From positions 1 to 7,810 of the forward strand of contig WLHY01000038.1 of the NCBI GenBank assembly GCA_009702465.1: 7,810 nt of DNA, written 5' to 3'. Positions within the stretch are counted from its first letter, which is position 1, and each line of letters starts with the position of its first letter. Origin of the DNA: Actinomycetota bacterium. Lineage in GTDB: Bacteria; Actinomycetota; Actinomycetes; Nanopelagicales; Nanopelagicaceae. A model generated the notes under the pieces. It was given only the letters and a program-made list of their open reading frames with translations. It ran no database searches and was not told the origin of the DNA. The position numbers and the translations under genes are program-made. Positions 6,525-7,810 of the stretch are shown here, piece after piece.

Positions 6525-7124
6525 ATGGATTCACTACACCCAACCAAGCGCGCTTTAGTCCAAACTGTTCTAGATCAGTTAAAAACAAAGAAGGCGTTAG
6601 ATCTAACAAGTGAGTTGATCCTAGAAAAATCAGGTATCTCTAAAGGCTCGCTCTATCACCACTTTGAAGATTTTGATGATCTAATCGAAACCGCTCAAGT
6701 ATTTAGATACGCCGCTTATGTTGATCAATCAATTCATCTGCTCACTAAGGTATTTCAAACGGCAAAGAACAAAGAGGAGATGGTTACAGAGCTGAAGAAA
6801 GTCACTAGATTTACCCAATCCCCCGATTTAATGCCACAACGGATGGACCGAGCAACCTCAATCTCAATTGCAAATGCAAATCCACGAATGATGAAGAAGA
6901 TGAATGCTCAACAGGATCGATTAAATGAGGCGATCATCGATATTTTCCGAGAGGCACGAGATCGTGGCTGGATTAACAAAGAGATAGATCTGCACGCAGG
7001 TGCTTTATTTATTCAGGCCTATACCCTTGGCATCATCATCAATGATGTTTCGGGCAAGAAAATAGATATTACCGCTTGGGATGAGCTAATTGATATGTTT
7101 TTAGAGAAGGTTATTGCAAATTAA
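6525..7124 (+). CDS. TetR/AcrR family transcriptional regulator
   Basis: This 199-residue protein has the size and build of a TetR repressor: an N-terminal three-helix DNA-binding domain and an all-helical ligand/dimerisation domain. The helix-turn-helix is in residues 26-54, with the family hallmark SGISKGSLYHHFEDFDDLI (36-54). The C-terminal part has no motif that tells the ligand. The start ATG at 6525 leaves a normal short N-terminal arm before helix 1 and lacks a Shine-Dalgarno; a -10-like hexamer 7 nt upstream suggests a leaderless transcript. It lies 17 bp after the DUF7455-type gene on the same strand and overlaps the end of the CDGSH gene by 4 bp tail to tail. No transporter or enzyme typical of TetR control is in the window, so its regulon is unknown; autoregulation through the upstream inverted repeat is possible. 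Confidence 0.92.
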   Translation: MDSLHPTKRALVQTVLDQLKTKKALDLTSELILEKSGISKGSLYHHFEDFDDLIETAQVFRYAAYVDQSIHLLTKVFQTAKNKEEMVTELKKVTRFTQSPDLMPQRMDRATSISIANANPRMMKKMNAQQDRLNEAIIDIFREARDRGWINKEIDLHAGALFIQAYTLGIIINDVSGKKIDITAWDELIDMFLEKVIAN

Positions 7125-7312
7125 TCTGCAATAAAGTTTGCTGCTTTATGTGAGCCATCGCAGAAGGGTTTCTCCTTTGAGGCGCCACAGCGGCACAATG
7201 AAAAATCAGTTTTAGTCTCCAGTACGTTGCCATCTGCATCTACAAAATCAACGGTACCGGTAACGCGAATTGAACCATTCTCTTTTACTCTCATCTTTAT
7301 ATTCTCACTCAT
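7121..7312 (-). CDS. CDGSH iron-sulfur domain protein
   Basis: This is a 63-residue protein with one complete CDGSH motif: C40, C42, C51 and H55 in CRCGASKEKPFCDGSH, the three-Cys one-His set that binds a [2Fe-2S] cluster. The N-terminal half (about 1-38, with ENGSIRVTGTVDFVDADG) is the short beta-rich segment usual in small bacterial members. There is no membrane anchor, so it should be soluble in the cytoplasm. Proposed family roles are electron or cluster transfer and redox sensing; none can be assigned here. The start is firm: ATG at 7312 has AAGGAG 6 nt upstream, the best Shine-Dalgarno in the window. The gene follows the principal sigma factor gene by 35 bp on the same strand, so read-through is possible; a TAGATT in the gap could also serve as its own -10. 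Its stop codon overlaps that of tetR. Confidence 0.92.
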   Translation of the reverse strand: MSENIKMRVKENGSIRVTGTVDFVDADGNVLETKTDFSLCRCGASKEKPFCDGSHKAANFIAD

Positions 7313-7318
7313 TTTAAT

Positions 7319-7324
7319 CTCCTT
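7319..7324 (-). promoter_or_regulatory. Strong Shine-Dalgarno site (AAGGAG) of the CDGSH gene
   Basis: AAGGAG on the minus strand lies 6 nt before the ATG at 7312. Its first bases are part of a small palindrome CTTAACTTAAG (7322-7332). It shows that this genome does use Shine-Dalgarno initiation for some genes, in contrast to the parC, parE, ABC-F and tetR starts. Confidence 0.75.
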
Positions 7325-7347
7325 AAGTTAAGTAATCTACTTTGTTT

Positions 7348-7810
7348 TTAATCTAGGTAATCGCGCAGAACCTGAGAACGCGATGGGTGGCGAAGCTTGG
7401 ACATAGTCTTTGATTCAATTTGGCGAATACGCTCACGAGTTACCCCGTAAACCTTGCCGATTTCATCAAGAGTCTTTGGTTGACCATCAGTTAAACCAAA
7501 TCGCATTGCTACAACACCAGCCTCGCGCTCAGACAAGGTATCAAGAACTGAGTGCAGCTGCTCTTGCAACAATGTAAATGAGACCGCATCGGCTGGCACA
7601 ATCGCTTCAGAGTCCTCAATTAGATCGCCGAACTCGCTATCGCCCTCTTCACCAAGTGGTGTGTGAAGTGAGATCGGCTCTCGACCATACTTCTGTACCT
7701 CAACCACCTTCTCTGGTGTCATATCCAACTCTTTTGCTAACTCTTCAGGTGTTGGTTCGCGACCAAGATCCTGCAACATCTGTCGTTGTACACGAGCTAA
7801 CTTATTAATA
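7348..7810 (-). CDS. sigA: Principal RNA polymerase sigma factor (SigA/HrdB/RpoD), C-terminal part
   Basis: The frame is open from the window edge to the stop at 7348 and encodes the last 153 residues of a group 1 sigma-70 factor, which directs RNA polymerase to housekeeping promoters. Region 3 is present ([19 protein letters not shown] and [13 protein letters not shown]), then the region 3.2 linker with [20 protein letters not shown], then region 4: [17 protein letters not shown] and [17 protein letters not shown] (4.1), and the -35-binding helix-turn-helix [20 protein letters not shown] (4.2). It ends with the typical [15 protein letters not shown]. The close match to actinobacterial HrdB/SigA in these regions argues against an alternative or ECF sigma factor. 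The N-terminal regions 1.1-2.4 and the true start are outside; the methionine at 7779 is internal. The CDGSH gene follows 35 bp downstream, with no clear terminator hairpin in between. Confidence 0.95.
   Translation of the reverse strand, partial: INKLARVQRQMLQDLGREPTPEELAKELDMTPEKVVEVQKYGREPISLHTPLGEEGDSEFGDLIEDSEAIVPADAVSFTLLQEQLHSVLDTLSEREAGVVAMRFGLTDGQPKTLDEIGKVYGVTRERIRQIESKTMSKLRHPSRSQVLRDYLD

Noticed and set aside
1..7810. CRISPR array, mobile element, phage or defence island
   Set aside because: No regularly spaced repeats, transposase or integrase genes, tRNA, or flanking direct repeats were seen; the genes are mainly housekeeping and uniform in composition.

Overview
The window reads as an ordinary core-genome segment from a small, fairly low-GC actinobacterium (low-to-mid 40s percent GC by eye, with short intergenic gaps). 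The protein sequences are clearly actinobacterial: a HrdB/SigA-type principal sigma factor, actinobacterial-style topoisomerase IV subunits (EGDSALG rather than EGDSAGG in ParE), a small DUF7455-type zinc-ribbon-like protein beside parE, and an actinobacterial ABC-F ATPase. Low GC, compact genes and few Shine-Dalgarno sites suggest a streamlined free-living lineage such as freshwater Nanopelagicales (acI). That placement is inference, not something read from a marker gene.

Layout. At the left edge, an alkaline-phosphatase-superfamily (nucleotide pyrophosphatase/phosphodiesterase-like) gene runs leftward and leaves the window (736 to 1, minus). A 148-bp divergent region separates it from parC (885-2384, plus). 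parC is followed after 6 bp, in the same reading frame, by a TTG-started ABC-F ATPase (2391-3989, plus). This pair converges with parE (3997-6105, minus), with only 7 bp between the stop codons. A divergent region (6106-6291) carrying a perfect DnaA box leads to a plus-strand pair: the DUF7455-type small protein (6292-6507) and a TetR-family regulator (6525-7124). The regulator's stop overlaps that of a minus-strand CDGSH iron-sulfur protein (7121-7312). That gene lies 35 bp downstream, in transcription order, of the principal sigma factor gene, whose C-terminal 153 codons are present (7348 to 7810, cut by the window edge).

How the genes relate. ParC and ParE are the two subunits of topoisomerase IV (A2B2), which decatenates and relaxes DNA. 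They are encoded on opposite strands around the ABC-F gene, not as a parEC operon. Sigma factor, topoisomerase IV and ABC-F are housekeeping functions for transcription, chromosome topology and translation. The TetR and CDGSH genes are small accessory neighbours with unknown targets.

Most notable points: ParC ends at 499 residues, exactly where the C-terminal beta-pinwheel domain should begin, and the ABC-F gene follows at once with no remnant between; a perfect TTATCCACA DnaA box lies in the parE/DUF7455 divergent region; and a 13-bp inverted repeat contains a -10-like hexamer placed to give a leaderless tetR transcript. I found no CRISPR array, tRNA, rRNA, insertion sequence or evident new multi-gene system.
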